DNA of 34,517 bases from Flavobacterium sp. UGB4466 (GTDB lineage: Bacteria > Bacteroidota > Bacteroidia > Flavobacteriales > Flavobacteriaceae), in the NCBI RefSeq assembly GCF_903469665.1, contig NZ_CAGKLC010000049.1:1-34517 (forward strand), written 5' to 3'. Made by a program: the position numbers and the translations under genes. Shown here piece after piece: positions 22,979 through 31,062 of this stretch; the first letter of the stretch is position 1, and each line of letters opens with the position of its first letter. The notes below the pieces were generated by a model. It saw only the letters and a list, made by a program, of their open reading frames with translations. It made no database searches and was not told where the DNA came from.

Positions 22979-25087
22979 TTACTTGTTTCGTTCCACAATT
23001 GCAAGTCCTAAACGAATTTTGTCATAACTCATTTTCTCCTCAAAATAATCAAAGTAGGGTTTTAGAGCAGAAGGGTATTCCAGTTCGATTTGAGCTTTGT
23101 GCAATTGTTTGACTTCTTCATTTGTTACAAACGAACTTAAATCAATTTCTTCACCGTCAAGATATAGTTTGGCTAAGTGAGATATAATTGTGGTATAGCC
23201 TAAATTTCTTTTTCCTGCAATTTCTGTGACCGTTTCGCCATTTCTAAAAAGTTCTAAAGTAGTCTTATAAGTGTTGCTTTCTTTTTTAACTTTTGTGTTT
23301 GTCTTTTTGGCTTTCTGAAATTGAATGATAGCCTTTATAAATTCAGAACCATATCTTTCGAGTTTTGCATTTCCGACACCATCGATAGCAAGGAATTCTT
23401 CATCACTCATTGGTCGTAAGGTTTCCATTTGTCTCAAAGCAGCATCACTGAAAATTACGTAAGCCGGAACTTCTTCTTCCTGAGCAATTTCGTAGCGTAG
23501 TTTTCGTAGCGTTTCGAAAAGAGAATTTTTGGCCGTTTTTGTATTGGCTTCTTTTACTTCATTTTTATCAATTACCTTTTTAACGACTGTATTTAGTTTT
23601 ACTTTTTCTCCTTCAAACAAAACTTTTTTCGCAAAAGACGTTAGTAAAATTTTATTGTGCTGATGAAAGGCAATTTCGAGATATCCTAAGTTGATCAACT
23701 GAATTAAGTATTGATTCCAATCGTACCAGGAGATGTCGGATCCAATTCCGTACGTTTTTAGACTTTGATAGTTTTTTTCGTAGATATACGCATTTCTCGA
23801 GCCTCTTAAAAAATCAACAATTACAGCTAACGGCTCAGATTCTTTTAAACGGGCGATTGCAGACAGCGCTTTTTGCGCTAAAATAGTTCCATCAAAAAAG
23901 GTGGGCGGATTTTTGCAGATGTCACAGTTACCGCAATTTTCTTTTACCAGTTCACCGAAATACGAAAGAAGAATTTTTCGACGACAGCTTAAAGCATCCG
24001 CGTATTGTTTCATTCTTTCTAATTTTGCCAATTGCACATCGGAGTTTAATCCTTCGGAGGCAAATTTTTGTAATTGTATTACATCGGCGTAACTTTCGAA
24101 CATTACGGTTTCAGCAGGTAACCCATCCCGGCCCGCACGACCGATTTCCTGATAATAACCTTCAATATTTTTGGGTAAATTGTAATGTATAACCCATCGA
24201 ACATTGGATTTATCGATTCCCATTCCAAAGGCAATCGTGGCACAAACCACCTGGCAATCGTCATTTATAAAATCATCCTGAGTTTTAGCTCGGATTTTAT
24301 TGTCAAGCCCGGCATGATAAGCCTTTGCAGTAATTCCATTCTTCTTTAGTTTATCCGCCAGTTCTTCGGTTGTTTTTCTGCTTAAGCAATAAACAATTCC
24401 GGATTCATTGGGTTTCTTTTCAATAAAATCAACAATTTGTTTGACGCGGTCTAAAGCCGGGCGCACTTCGAGGCTTAGATTTTTTCGGTCGAACGAGGCT
24501 ACGAACGTTTTTGGATTTCTAAGTTTTAACTGTTTGATTATATCAGTTCGGGTTGCTTTATCGGCTGTAGCGGTTAAAGCGAGAACCGGAGTAGAAGGGA
24601 AGCGGCTCTTTAAATATCCTAAATTAGTATAAGCCGGACGAAAGTCGTGTCCCCAGGAAGAAATACAATGCGCTTCATCAATTGCAATTAGACTGATTGT
24701 CAATTCGTTGAAAGCTAAGTCCAAATAAGACAAGCTCTCGGGCGCAATGTAAACAAGCTTGAAAGTGTTTGATTTTAAATTGTCTATGTAAAATTGTTGT
24801 TCCTGACTGGATTGACTGCTGTTGATGTAACAGGCATTAATACCATTTGTTTTTAGACTGTCGACCTGATCTTTCATCAAAGCAATTAGTGGAGAAATCA
24901 CAATTGTGATTCCGGGTAAAACTAAAGCGGGCAGCTGAAAACAGATTGACTTTCCTCCGCCGGTTGGCATAATAGCTAAAGTGTCCTGACCGGAAAGTAT
25001 CGTAGTAATGATTGTTTCCTGATTGGGTCTGAATTTTTCAAATCCGAAATTTTCCTTTAGTTTGGCATGTAGAATTTCTGAAGTCAT
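22979..25087 (-). CDS. recQ: ATP-dependent DNA helicase RecQ
   Basis: 702 aa 3'-5' helicase of recombination and fork repair. Helicase motifs are PTGGGKS (41-47), IDEAHCISSWGHDFRP (motif II and the aromatic loop), ALTATA, VYCLSRKTTEELA and QEIGRAGRDG (motif VI). The RecQ-Ct zinc site is CRRKILLSYFGE with CGNCDIC. Next come the winged-helix RQC region and an HRDC domain (about 525-595: DAALRQMETLRPMSDEEFLAIDGVGNAKLERYG). The C-terminal tail (about 605-700) looks like an extra HTH (NGETVTEIAGKRNLGYTTIISHLAKLYLDG). A -7-like TATATTTG (minus strand, 25120-25127) sits 32 bases before the start. The gene ends next to the repeat patch. Confidence 0.95.
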   Translation of the reverse strand: MTSEILHAKLKENFGFEKFRPNQETIITTILSGQDTLAIMPTGGGKSICFQLPALVLPGITIVISPLIALMKDQVDSLKTNGINACYINSSQSSQEQQFYIDNLKSNTFKLVYIAPESLSYLDLAFNELTISLIAIDEAHCISSWGHDFRPAYTNLGYLKSRFPSTPVLALTATADKATRTDIIKQLKLRNPKTFVASFDRKNLSLEVRPALDRVKQIVDFIEKKPNESGIVYCLSRKTTEELADKLKKNGITAKAYHAGLDNKIRAKTQDDFINDDCQVVCATIAFGMGIDKSNVRWVIHYNLPKNIEGYYQEIGRAGRDGLPAETVMFESYADVIQLQKFASEGLNSDVQLAKLERMKQYADALSCRRKILLSYFGELVKENCGNCDICKNPPTFFDGTILAQKALSAIARLKESEPLAVIVDFLRGSRNAYIYEKNYQSLKTYGIGSDISWYDWNQYLIQLINLGYLEIAFHQHNKILLTSFAKKVLFEGEKVKLNTVVKKVIDKNEVKEANTKTAKNSLFETLRKLRYEIAQEEEVPAYVIFSDAALRQMETLRPMSDEEFLAIDGVGNAKLERYGSEFIKAIIQFQKAKKTNTKVKKESNTYKTTLELFRNGETVTEIAGKRNLGYTTIISHLAKLYLDGEEIDLSSFVTNEEVKQLHKAQIELEYPSALKPYFDYFEEKMSYDKIRLGLAIVERNK

Positions 25088-25171
25088 GGCGTTGATTGAT
25101 TAGGAAGAAAAGTAAAAAGCAAATATATAGTATTTTTCTTATTTTTTTAAACAGAGGATTTATGAAGTCAT

Positions 25172-25201
25172 AAAAAAAAGGAACTCCAATAGAGTTCCTT
25201 T
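25172..25201 (-). terminator. Rho-independent terminator of the speA/DHS-like/acidic-protein transcript
   Basis: AAAGGAACTC (25177-25186) pairs with GAGTTCCTTT (25192-25201), loop of 5. On the minus strand the hairpin is followed by eight T (25172-25179). It separates this transcript from recQ. Confidence 0.9.
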
Positions 25202-25223
25202 AAATTATCTTGAAAAAGATTGC

Positions 25224-25628
25224 TTAATCTTCGTCTTCATCATCTTCGTCGTCAGCAATATCTTCTTTGTCTTCGTCGTCATCGTCGTCATCTCCATTGT
25301 CAACATCTGGTTTGTCCTGATTGTCATCATCGTCGTCGTCGTCAATATCGTCATCAAGATCAAGACCTTTTACAGGTTCGATTGTATCTACGTCTACGTC
25401 GATATCATCGTCTTCATCATAATTTTCGATTCTGTCAGCAAGCTTAGTACTAATTTTTACCAAATAAATAGTGTCTTCAGTACGAACTTCAACAGCTTCA
25501 ACTAATTCGTTTTTAGCATTTCTAAAACGGATTACATCCGAATCATCATAACCATCAGGAAATTTTTCTACCAAAAGGTTTAAAATTTCGTTGGTAAGTT
25601 TAGCGTAGTCTACTATAACTCTTTTCAT
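25224..25628 (-). CDS. Small protein with strongly acidic Asp-rich tail
   Basis: 134 aa. Residues 1-80 look folded and are distinctive (VDYAKLTNEILNLLVEKFPDGYDDSD, IRFRNAKNELVEAVEVRTEDTIYLVKI). Residues 80-134 are almost only Asp and Glu, encoded by GAT/GAC repeats that are slippage-prone. Relatives in flavobacteria are often labelled 'DNA primase', but I see no primase motif and do not support that label. It starts 7 bases after the DHS-like gene stop, so it belongs to that operon. The tail could bind cations, polyamines or basic proteins; this is inference. Confidence 0.75.
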   Translation of the reverse strand: MKRVIVDYAKLTNEILNLLVEKFPDGYDDSDVIRFRNAKNELVEAVEVRTEDTIYLVKISTKLADRIENYDEDDDIDVDVDTIEPVKGLDLDDDIDDDDDDDNQDKPDVDNGDDDDDDEDKEDIADDEDDEDED

Positions 25629-25635
25629 ATATATC

Positions 25636-26604
25636 TTATAGATCTAATAAATAAGCAAAAATTAATGGAGCCACAATTGTAGCATCCGACTCTATAATAA
25701 ATTTAGGGGTTTTGATGTCTAGTTTCCCCCATGTAATTTTCTCGTTCGGAACTGCTCCCGAGTACGAACCATAACTGGTTGTTGAATCTGAGATTTGGCA
25801 GAAATAACTCCAGAAAGGAACATCGTGCATTTCCATATCCTGATACAACATTGGTACTACGCAAATAGGGAAATCTCCTGCAATACCACCACCAATTTGG
25901 AAGAATCCAATTCCGTTAGCGCTGTTTTTTGGATACCAATCTGCAAGGAAAGTCATGTATTCAATTCCTGATTTCATGGTAGAGGCTTTTAAATCGCCTT
26001 TGATTACATAGGAAGCAAAGATATTTCCCATTGTACTGTCTTCCCATCCCGGAACTATGATAGGTAAATTTTTCTCAGCAGCGGCATACATCCAGCTGTC
26101 TTTTAAGTCAATTTCGTAATATTCTTCTAAAACGCCTGATAAAAGCATTTTATACATGAATTCATGTGGAAAATAACGTTCTCCTTTATCATCAGCCTCT
26201 TTCCAGATTTTGTAGATGTGTTTTTGCAAACGACGGAATGCTTCATGCTCAGGAATACAAGTATCAGTAACACGGTTTAATCCTCTTTCCAATAAAGCCC
26301 ATTCGTCTTCCGGTGTTAAATCACGATAGTTTGGCACTCTTTCATAGTGAGAGTGTGCTACTAAATTCATGATGTCTTCTTCTAGATTGGCTCCAGTACA
26401 AGAAATAATTTGTACTTTATCTTGTCTAATAATTTCGGCAAAAATTTTACCAATTTCTGCTGTACTCATAGCGCCAGCCATACTTACCATCATTTTAGCT
26501 CCATTAGCCAATTGTTGTTCGTATGCTTTTGCAGCATCTACTAAAGCGGCAGAGTTGAAGTGTAAATAATGTTTTTCAATAAACTGACTGATTGGTCCTT
26601 TCAT
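25636..26604 (-). CDS. Deoxyhypusine-synthase-like enzyme (probable homospermidine synthase, SpeY type)
   Basis: 322 aa member of the DHS family, which moves an aminobutyl group from spermidine with NAD. Bacteria lack eIF5A, and bacterial homologues (SpeY in cyanobacteria) make homospermidine. The active-site lysine is conserved: Lys294 in NEKITWGKLD. The NAD-binding pieces are also there: SCTGANLEEDI, PGWEDSTMGNIFASY, IGGGIAGDFPICVVPM and DSTTSYGSYSGA. Homospermidine is a known major polyamine of Flavobacterium. The gene lies 108 bases after speA and 7 before the acidic protein. Exact substrates are inferred. Confidence 0.82.
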   Translation of the reverse strand: MKGPISQFIEKHYLHFNSAALVDAAKAYEQQLANGAKMMVSMAGAMSTAEIGKIFAEIIRQDKVQIISCTGANLEEDIMNLVAHSHYERVPNYRDLTPEDEWALLERGLNRVTDTCIPEHEAFRRLQKHIYKIWKEADDKGERYFPHEFMYKMLLSGVLEEYYEIDLKDSWMYAAAEKNLPIIVPGWEDSTMGNIFASYVIKGDLKASTMKSGIEYMTFLADWYPKNSANGIGFFQIGGGIAGDFPICVVPMLYQDMEMHDVPFWSYFCQISDSTTSYGSYSGAVPNEKITWGKLDIKTPKFIIESDATIVAPLIFAYLLDL

Positions 26605-26712
26605 TTGTTCTTGTTTTTTTATTTTTTTTTTGAATTAAAAGTTTAACCTTTTAGTTGATACTGCAAATTAATAATTTTATATTTATTAACATTTATTTAG
26701 CAGTATTTTTTT

Positions 26713-28116
26713 TTAAACCTTTTTTGTATATCCTAAAATCTTTAACACATCGTCAGAAGTTTGTTGTTCAGAGAAAACTTCTGTAGCTAAAATGCCATTT
26801 TCATCGCGATCTATTAATATATGTTTAGGCTGCGGAATCAGACAGTGGTGTAAACCGCCATATCCTCCAATAGTTTCCTGATACGCACCAGTATTAAAGA
26901 AACCAATGTATAGTGGCTTTTCTTTGTTGTATTTAGGTAAATAAATAGCGTTCATATTTTGCTCTGAGTTGTAATAATCGTCACTATCACAAGTCAGGCC
27001 ACCTAATAAAACCCGCTCGTAAGTATCATTCCAGCGGTTTACCGCCAACATGATAAAACGTTTGTTTATTGCCCAAGTATCCGGCAAAGTGGTAATGAAT
27101 GACGAATCAATCATGTTCCATTTCTCTCTGTCATTTTGCTGTTTTTGATACAAAATCTGATAGATCGCGCCACCGCTTTCACCTACCGTAAATGATCCAA
27201 ATTCTGTAAAGATGTTGGGTACATCTACTTCGGCTTCGTCACATGCAATTTTAATCTGATTGATAATTTCATCAATCATATATTGATAATCGTATTCGAA
27301 TGCAAGAGAGTTTTTAATCGGGAAACCACCTCCAATGTTTAATCCGTCTAGGGTAGGGCATTCCTTTTTAAGGGCAATGTATACTTTGATACATTTTACC
27401 AACTCATTCCAATAATAGGAAGTATCGTTTATTCCGGTATTGATGAAAAAGTGAAGCATTTTTAACTCCAGTTTGTCATTCTCCTGAATTTGTTTTTTAT
27501 AGAACGAAACGATGTTTTTGTATCCAATTCCTAATCTTGAAGTATAGAACTCAAATTTAGGCTCTTCTTCGGCAGCAATACGAATTCCAATTTTGAATTT
27601 TCCTTTGATTTCAGCCTGAAGTAAATCTAACTCTTCGTAGTTGTCAATAATCGGAATTGTGTTTTTATGCCCGTTATTGATCAATCTCGCAATATTACTA
27701 ATGTATTCGTCTCTTTTAAATCCATTACAGATTACATAAGTACTTTTGTTGATTTTACCATTTTCTAATAAATTCTCAACAATATTTACGTCAAAAGCCG
27801 AAGAGGTTTCAATATGAATGTTATTCTTGAAAGCTTCATTCATAATGTATTCAAAATGAGAGCTTTTTGTGCAATAACAGTAGTAGTACTTGGCATCGTA
27901 CTTATTTTTCTCCATTGATTTTCTGAACCAGGCTTTTGCCTTATTAATGTTCTCTGAAATCTGAGGTAGATAAGTAAACTTTAAAGGAGTTCCGTATTGC
28001 TCTACCAATTTCATCAAATCGATGTTGTGAAATTGTAGATTGTCTTTGTTTAATTTGAATTCTTCCTGAGGGAAATAGTAAGTTTGATTGATAAGGTCAG
28101 AATATTTTGTATTCAT
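26713..28116 (-). CDS. speA: Arginine decarboxylase (short, fold-III PLP type)
   Basis: 467 aa PLP enzyme, shorter than the classical biosynthetic SpeA (about 630-660 aa), as usual for Bacteroidota. The PLP lysine is Lys84 in YCTKSSH, the phosphate-binding GGGFP loop is in the barrel, and CDSDDYY supplies the C-terminal-domain active-site Cys and Asp. Product would be agmatine. The distinction from ornithine or lysine decarboxylase, or from carboxynorspermidine decarboxylase-like relatives, rests on overall resemblance only. It leads the transcript speA/DHS-like/acidic protein and has a leader of about 240 bases that contains a 59-codon ORF. No agmatinase gene separates it from the DHS-like gene. 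Confidence 0.8.
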   Translation of the reverse strand: MNTKYSDLINQTYYFPQEEFKLNKDNLQFHNIDLMKLVEQYGTPLKFTYLPQISENINKAKAWFRKSMEKNKYDAKYYYCYCTKSSHFEYIMNEAFKNNIHIETSSAFDVNIVENLLENGKINKSTYVICNGFKRDEYISNIARLINNGHKNTIPIIDNYEELDLLQAEIKGKFKIGIRIAAEEEPKFEFYTSRLGIGYKNIVSFYKKQIQENDKLELKMLHFFINTGINDTSYYWNELVKCIKVYIALKKECPTLDGLNIGGGFPIKNSLAFEYDYQYMIDEIINQIKIACDEAEVDVPNIFTEFGSFTVGESGGAIYQILYQKQQNDREKWNMIDSSFITTLPDTWAINKRFIMLAVNRWNDTYERVLLGGLTCDSDDYYNSEQNMNAIYLPKYNKEKPLYIGFFNTGAYQETIGGYGGLHHCLIPQPKHILIDRDENGILATEVFSEQQTSDDVLKILGYTKKV

Positions 28117-28176
28117 TTATTTTTTAATATTTAGGATGTGATATTTAATTTAGATGACGAAAATTCAATCTAAAAT

Positions 28177-28356
28177 TCAAACCCTAATATTAGCAAATAT
28201 AATTTCCAGCTTTTCGTGTTCTGCTTTCGAGCACAAAAAGACATCAAAACAAAATGGACTTTTACTATTATAAAAACGGTTCAACATTCTTAGTAAAGAA
28301 CTGTTGAGGCGGTTTCTGTAAGAGTTAAAATGTCTTTGTTTACTGTTCGTTTTCAT
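28177..28356 (-). CDS. Small 59-aa ORF in the speA leader
   Basis: Start ATG at 28356 and TGA at 28177-28179. The product is basic (KTNSKQRHFNSYRNRLN near the N-terminus) with a hydrophobic middle (SPFCFDVFLCSKA) and an EHEKLEIIFANIRV tail. It begins 5 bases after a strong -7 box, so its mRNA would be nearly leaderless. The ORF ends 60 bases before the speA start. It could be a leader peptide that couples speA translation to polyamine or arginine supply, a small protein, or chance. No known family is recognised. Confidence 0.45.
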   Translation of the reverse strand: MKTNSKQRHFNSYRNRLNSSLLRMLNRFYNSKSPFCFDVFLCSKAEHEKLEIIFANIRV

Positions 28357-28361
28357 CGTGG

Positions 28362-28394
28362 CAAATGTAAAAAATAATATATACCTAAAGCAAA
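28362..28394 (-). promoter_or_regulatory. Promoter for the speA leader transcript
   Basis: On the minus strand, TTTG (28391-28394) and TACATTTG (28362-28369) are 21 bases apart, a good match to the Bacteroidota -33/-7 pair. Transcription would start near 28356-28359, at the start of the 59-aa ORF, giving speA a 5' leader of about 240 bases. Confidence 0.65.
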
Positions 28395-28414
28395 GCTTTT
28401 TTATTAAAAAAAGT

Positions 28415-29482
28415 TTAAGATTTATAATCCTGAAACGCGTCTAGAATCAATTTATTTTCAACCGATTGGTTAATTTTTATTTTTCCGATTCCTTCGATTA
28501 AGGCAAATTGAATTAATCCGTACTCATTTTTTTTGTCGTGAATCAGCAATTCGAGGATCGGATCGATGTCGTTTTCTTCGATTTTTACGTCTTCGTAAAT
28601 ACTCTTAATTGCGGTTTTAATTTCGGCATATTCTGCTGCTGAAATTAAGTTTTTGTGCAGTGAAATATAACTTTCCAATATCATTCCAATCGCAATGGCT
28701 TCACCGTGTAATAGTGTTGTTTTTGTTTCACTTTCTAAAAAGTAACCTTCTATGGCATGTCCTAAGGTGTGTCCAAAATTAAGGGCTTTACGAATGTTCT
28801 TTTCGGTTGGATCCTGAATAACAATGTCATTTTTTATCTCTACAGAACGGTAAATCAATTCGTCAAAATCAGCGTAATCAATTGAATTTAAATCTAAAAA
28901 CTGCTTCCAGTAGGCGGAATCGTAAATCAACCCGTGTTTTAGCATTTCGGCAAGACCGGAACGCATTTCGTTTTGCGGTAGCGTTTCAAGATATTGTGTG
29001 TCAATTAATACCATTTGAGGTACGTTAATTACACCAATTTGGTTTTTTAAATTTCCTAAATCTACTCCGGTTTTTCCTCCAACAGAAGCATCAACCATAG
29101 ATAATAAGGTAGTAGGGATATTGATAAAATCTACTCCGCGCTTAAAAGTCGAAGCAACAAAGCCTCCTAAATCAGTTACAACACCACCACCAAGATTAAT
29201 AACAAGTGATTTTCTGTCGGCACCAAGTTCTGTCAAGACTTTCCATACTTCAATACAGGTTTCAATATTTTTATTGATTTCTCCTGCTTCAAATTCAATG
29301 ATCTCAATGGTTAGATCAGTTTCCAATAAAGGTAAAAACTTCGGTAAACAATGCTCATTGGTTTGATTATCAACTATAATAAACACGTTTGAATATTTAC
29401 TTTCTTTTAAGTGATGGTTTAAAGCTTCGTATGCATTTTGGTTAAAATGCACCAGATAATTATTAGCCTGAATAGATTGCAT
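28415..29482 (-). CDS. aroB: 3-Dehydroquinate synthase (AroB)
   Basis: Converts DAHP to 3-dehydroquinate, the second shikimate step; NAD- and zinc-dependent, cytoplasmic. From ATG 29482 it is 355 aa, the usual length. Key blocks are INLGGGVVTDLGGFVASTFKRG (NAD-binding), PTTLLSMVDASVGGKTGVD, MRSGLAEMLKHGLI (zinc Glu) and NFGHTLGHAIEG (zinc His pair). An in-frame TTG nine codons upstream (29509) could start a longer form, but ATG 29482 fits homologues better. It diverges from the proline dehydrogenase gene. Confidence 0.95.
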   Translation of the reverse strand: MQSIQANNYLVHFNQNAYEALNHHLKESKYSNVFIIVDNQTNEHCLPKFLPLLETDLTIEIIEFEAGEINKNIETCIEVWKVLTELGADRKSLVINLGGGVVTDLGGFVASTFKRGVDFINIPTTLLSMVDASVGGKTGVDLGNLKNQIGVINVPQMVLIDTQYLETLPQNEMRSGLAEMLKHGLIYDSAYWKQFLDLNSIDYADFDELIYRSVEIKNDIVIQDPTEKNIRKALNFGHTLGHAIEGYFLESETKTTLLHGEAIAIGMILESYISLHKNLISAAEYAEIKTAIKSIYEDVKIEENDIDPILELLIHDKKNEYGLIQFALIEGIGKIKINQSVENKLILDAFQDYKS

Positions 29483-29704
29483 ATCTCTGTCGTTGAATTG
29501 AAACCGCAAAATAAGGCATTTTTAACTAAATAATATTCAAAGTTTTGTTCTAATTTGTATTAAAACGAATCATTCTATATAAGGTTTCAAGGTGTTTGTC
29601 TGTAATTTTCTTTCAAAAAGATTGTTATGTGGCAAACTCTTGTGTTGCAAGCTGTAAAAATATAACAATGTTGTTAATGATATTGAAAAATTGGGTAGTG
29701 ATTA

Positions 29705-29736
29705 TTGACAAATATTCAAAACTCTATCTATATTTG
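29705..29736 (+). promoter_or_regulatory. Promoter of the proline dehydrogenase gene
   Basis: TTG (29705-29707) and TATATTTG (29729-29736) are 21 bases apart, matching the Bacteroidota consensus. The -7 box lies 18 bases before ATG 29755. This placement excludes the longer N-terminal extension of the reading frame (from 29596). Confidence 0.8.
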
Positions 29737-29754
29737 CATAAAAAACTGACCTTA

Positions 29755-30924
29755 ATGGAAAAAATATTTGATAACACTCAGGTTGCATTTTCGCTAAAAA
29801 GTGATACGGAACTTGACAGAGCTTATTTTCTTTTTAAAATGATCGACAGCCAGCCTTTGGTGAGGATAGGAACCGCTGTTACTAATTTTGCTATTAAAGC
29901 GCATCTTCCGGTAGAGGGATTGATTCGTGCAACCGTTTTTGACCATTTTTGTGGTGGTGTAAACGAAGACGATTGTATTACAGTGGTAGACAAAATGTTT
30001 ACTAAAGGTGTTTCATCAGTGTTGGATTATTCAGTTGAAGGAAAAGAAGAAGAAGAGCAGTTTGATGCTGCTTTAGAAATGACACTAAAAACCATTGAAT
30101 TTGCAAAAGAACGTCTAGCGATTCCGTTTGCAGTATTTAAGCCAACCGGTTTTGGACGTTTCGAATTATATGAAAAATTAGGCGAGAAACAAACGCTTTC
30201 TCCAGCAGAACAAGCAGAGTGGGATAGAGTAGTAGCCCGTTTTGATCATGTTTGTGCTGAAGCTCACAGAAAAGATGTGGCTTTGCTAATTGACGGAGAA
30301 GAAAGCTGGATGCAGGATGCGGCCGATGATTTGGTTACCGACATGATGCGTAAATACAATAAAGAAAAAGCGATTGTTTTCAATACTTTGCAAATGTACC
30401 GTTGGGATCGTTTGGATTATTTGAAAAAACTGCATGAAGTGGCTAAGAACGAAGGTTTCTTTATAGGAATGAAGATCGTTCGTGGTGCTTATATGGAGAA
30501 AGAAAACAAACGTGCGGAAGAGAAAAATTACGTTTCCCCAATTTGTGTTTCTAAAGAAGCTACAGATATTAATTATGATGCTGCTATACGTTATATGGCA
30601 GAGCATTTGGAAAGCATGTCCATTTTTGCGGGAACTCACAATGAATTGAGTTCTTATAAACTGATGGAAATCATGCAGGAAAAGGGAATTTCGAAAAACG
30701 ATACTAAAATCTGGTTTGGACAATTGTACGGAATGAGTGATAATATCAGTTACAATTTAGCAGAGAACGGCTATAATGTTGCGAAATATTTACCATTCGG
30801 ACCAGTCAAAGATGTTATGCCTTACCTGATTCGTCGTGCAGAAGAGAATACTTCAGTTGCAGGTCAAACCAGCCGCGAATTGTCTATGATTAAAGCGGAA
30901 CGTAAAAGAAGAAAAGGAAAATAA
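29755..30924 (+). CDS. Proline dehydrogenase
   Basis: Oxidises L-proline to pyrroline-5-carboxylate with FAD and feeds electrons to quinone. From ATG 29755 the protein has 389 aa, a monofunctional PRODH without the P5C dehydrogenase domain of PutA. Barrel motifs are KPTGFGRFELYEKLG, LLIDGEESWMQDAADDL, FNTLQMYRWDRLDYL, MKIVRGAYMEKEN, GTHNELSS, GQLYGMSDNISY and the YLPFGPVKDVMPYLIRRAEEN substrate-binding tail. The frame is open further upstream (from 29596), but a promoter lies inside that part. Its quinone partner would be the menaquinone made by the men genes of this window. A convergent terminator follows. Confidence 0.93.
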   Translation: MEKIFDNTQVAFSLKSDTELDRAYFLFKMIDSQPLVRIGTAVTNFAIKAHLPVEGLIRATVFDHFCGGVNEDDCITVVDKMFTKGVSSVLDYSVEGKEEEEQFDAALEMTLKTIEFAKERLAIPFAVFKPTGFGRFELYEKLGEKQTLSPAEQAEWDRVVARFDHVCAEAHRKDVALLIDGEESWMQDAADDLVTDMMRKYNKEKAIVFNTLQMYRWDRLDYLKKLHEVAKNEGFFIGMKIVRGAYMEKENKRAEEKNYVSPICVSKEATDINYDAAIRYMAEHLESMSIFAGTHNELSSYKLMEIMQEKGISKNDTKIWFGQLYGMSDNISYNLAENGYNVAKYLPFGPVKDVMPYLIRRAEENTSVAGQTSRELSMIKAERKRRKGK

Positions 30925-30950
30925 ATTAAAGTAAAATTCCAATACAATAA

Positions 30951-30996
30951 AAAATCCCAAATCCCAATCGTAACAATTGGAATTTGGGGTTTTTTA
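30951..30996. terminator. Terminator between proline dehydrogenase and porin genes
   Basis: ATCCCAAATCCCAAT (about 30954-30968) pairs with ATTGGAATTTGGGGT (about 30976-30990, with a bulge), followed by a T run. A-run before and T-run after suit both convergent genes. Confidence 0.82.
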
Positions 30997-31062
30997 TTGA
31001 TTTTGTCTTATTTGTCTATTAAATCCGACGGTTTTTAAATCCGGTCAGATTTAGGTATTGAA

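Noticed and set aside
22864..23112. 82-codon plus-strand open frame at the recQ 3' end
   Set aside because: Half is repeat hairpin DNA and half is antisense recQ; no independent support.
25220..25447. 75-codon plus-strand open frame rich in His, Arg and Leu
   Set aside because: It is the complement of the GAT/GAC repeat tail of the acidic protein gene, where stops are rare by composition.
25224..25628. 'DNA primase' as a function for the acidic protein
   Set aside because: No primase motif (zinc ribbon, TOPRIM) is present; the name seems to be transferred annotation.
29483..29509. TTG start nine codons upstream of AroB
   Set aside because: ATG 29482 gives the usual AroB N-terminus and length.
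29596..29754. 53-codon N-terminal extension of proline dehydrogenase
   Set aside because: A consensus promoter (29705-29736) lies inside it, and the extension resembles no PRODH sequence. ATG 29755 is used instead.
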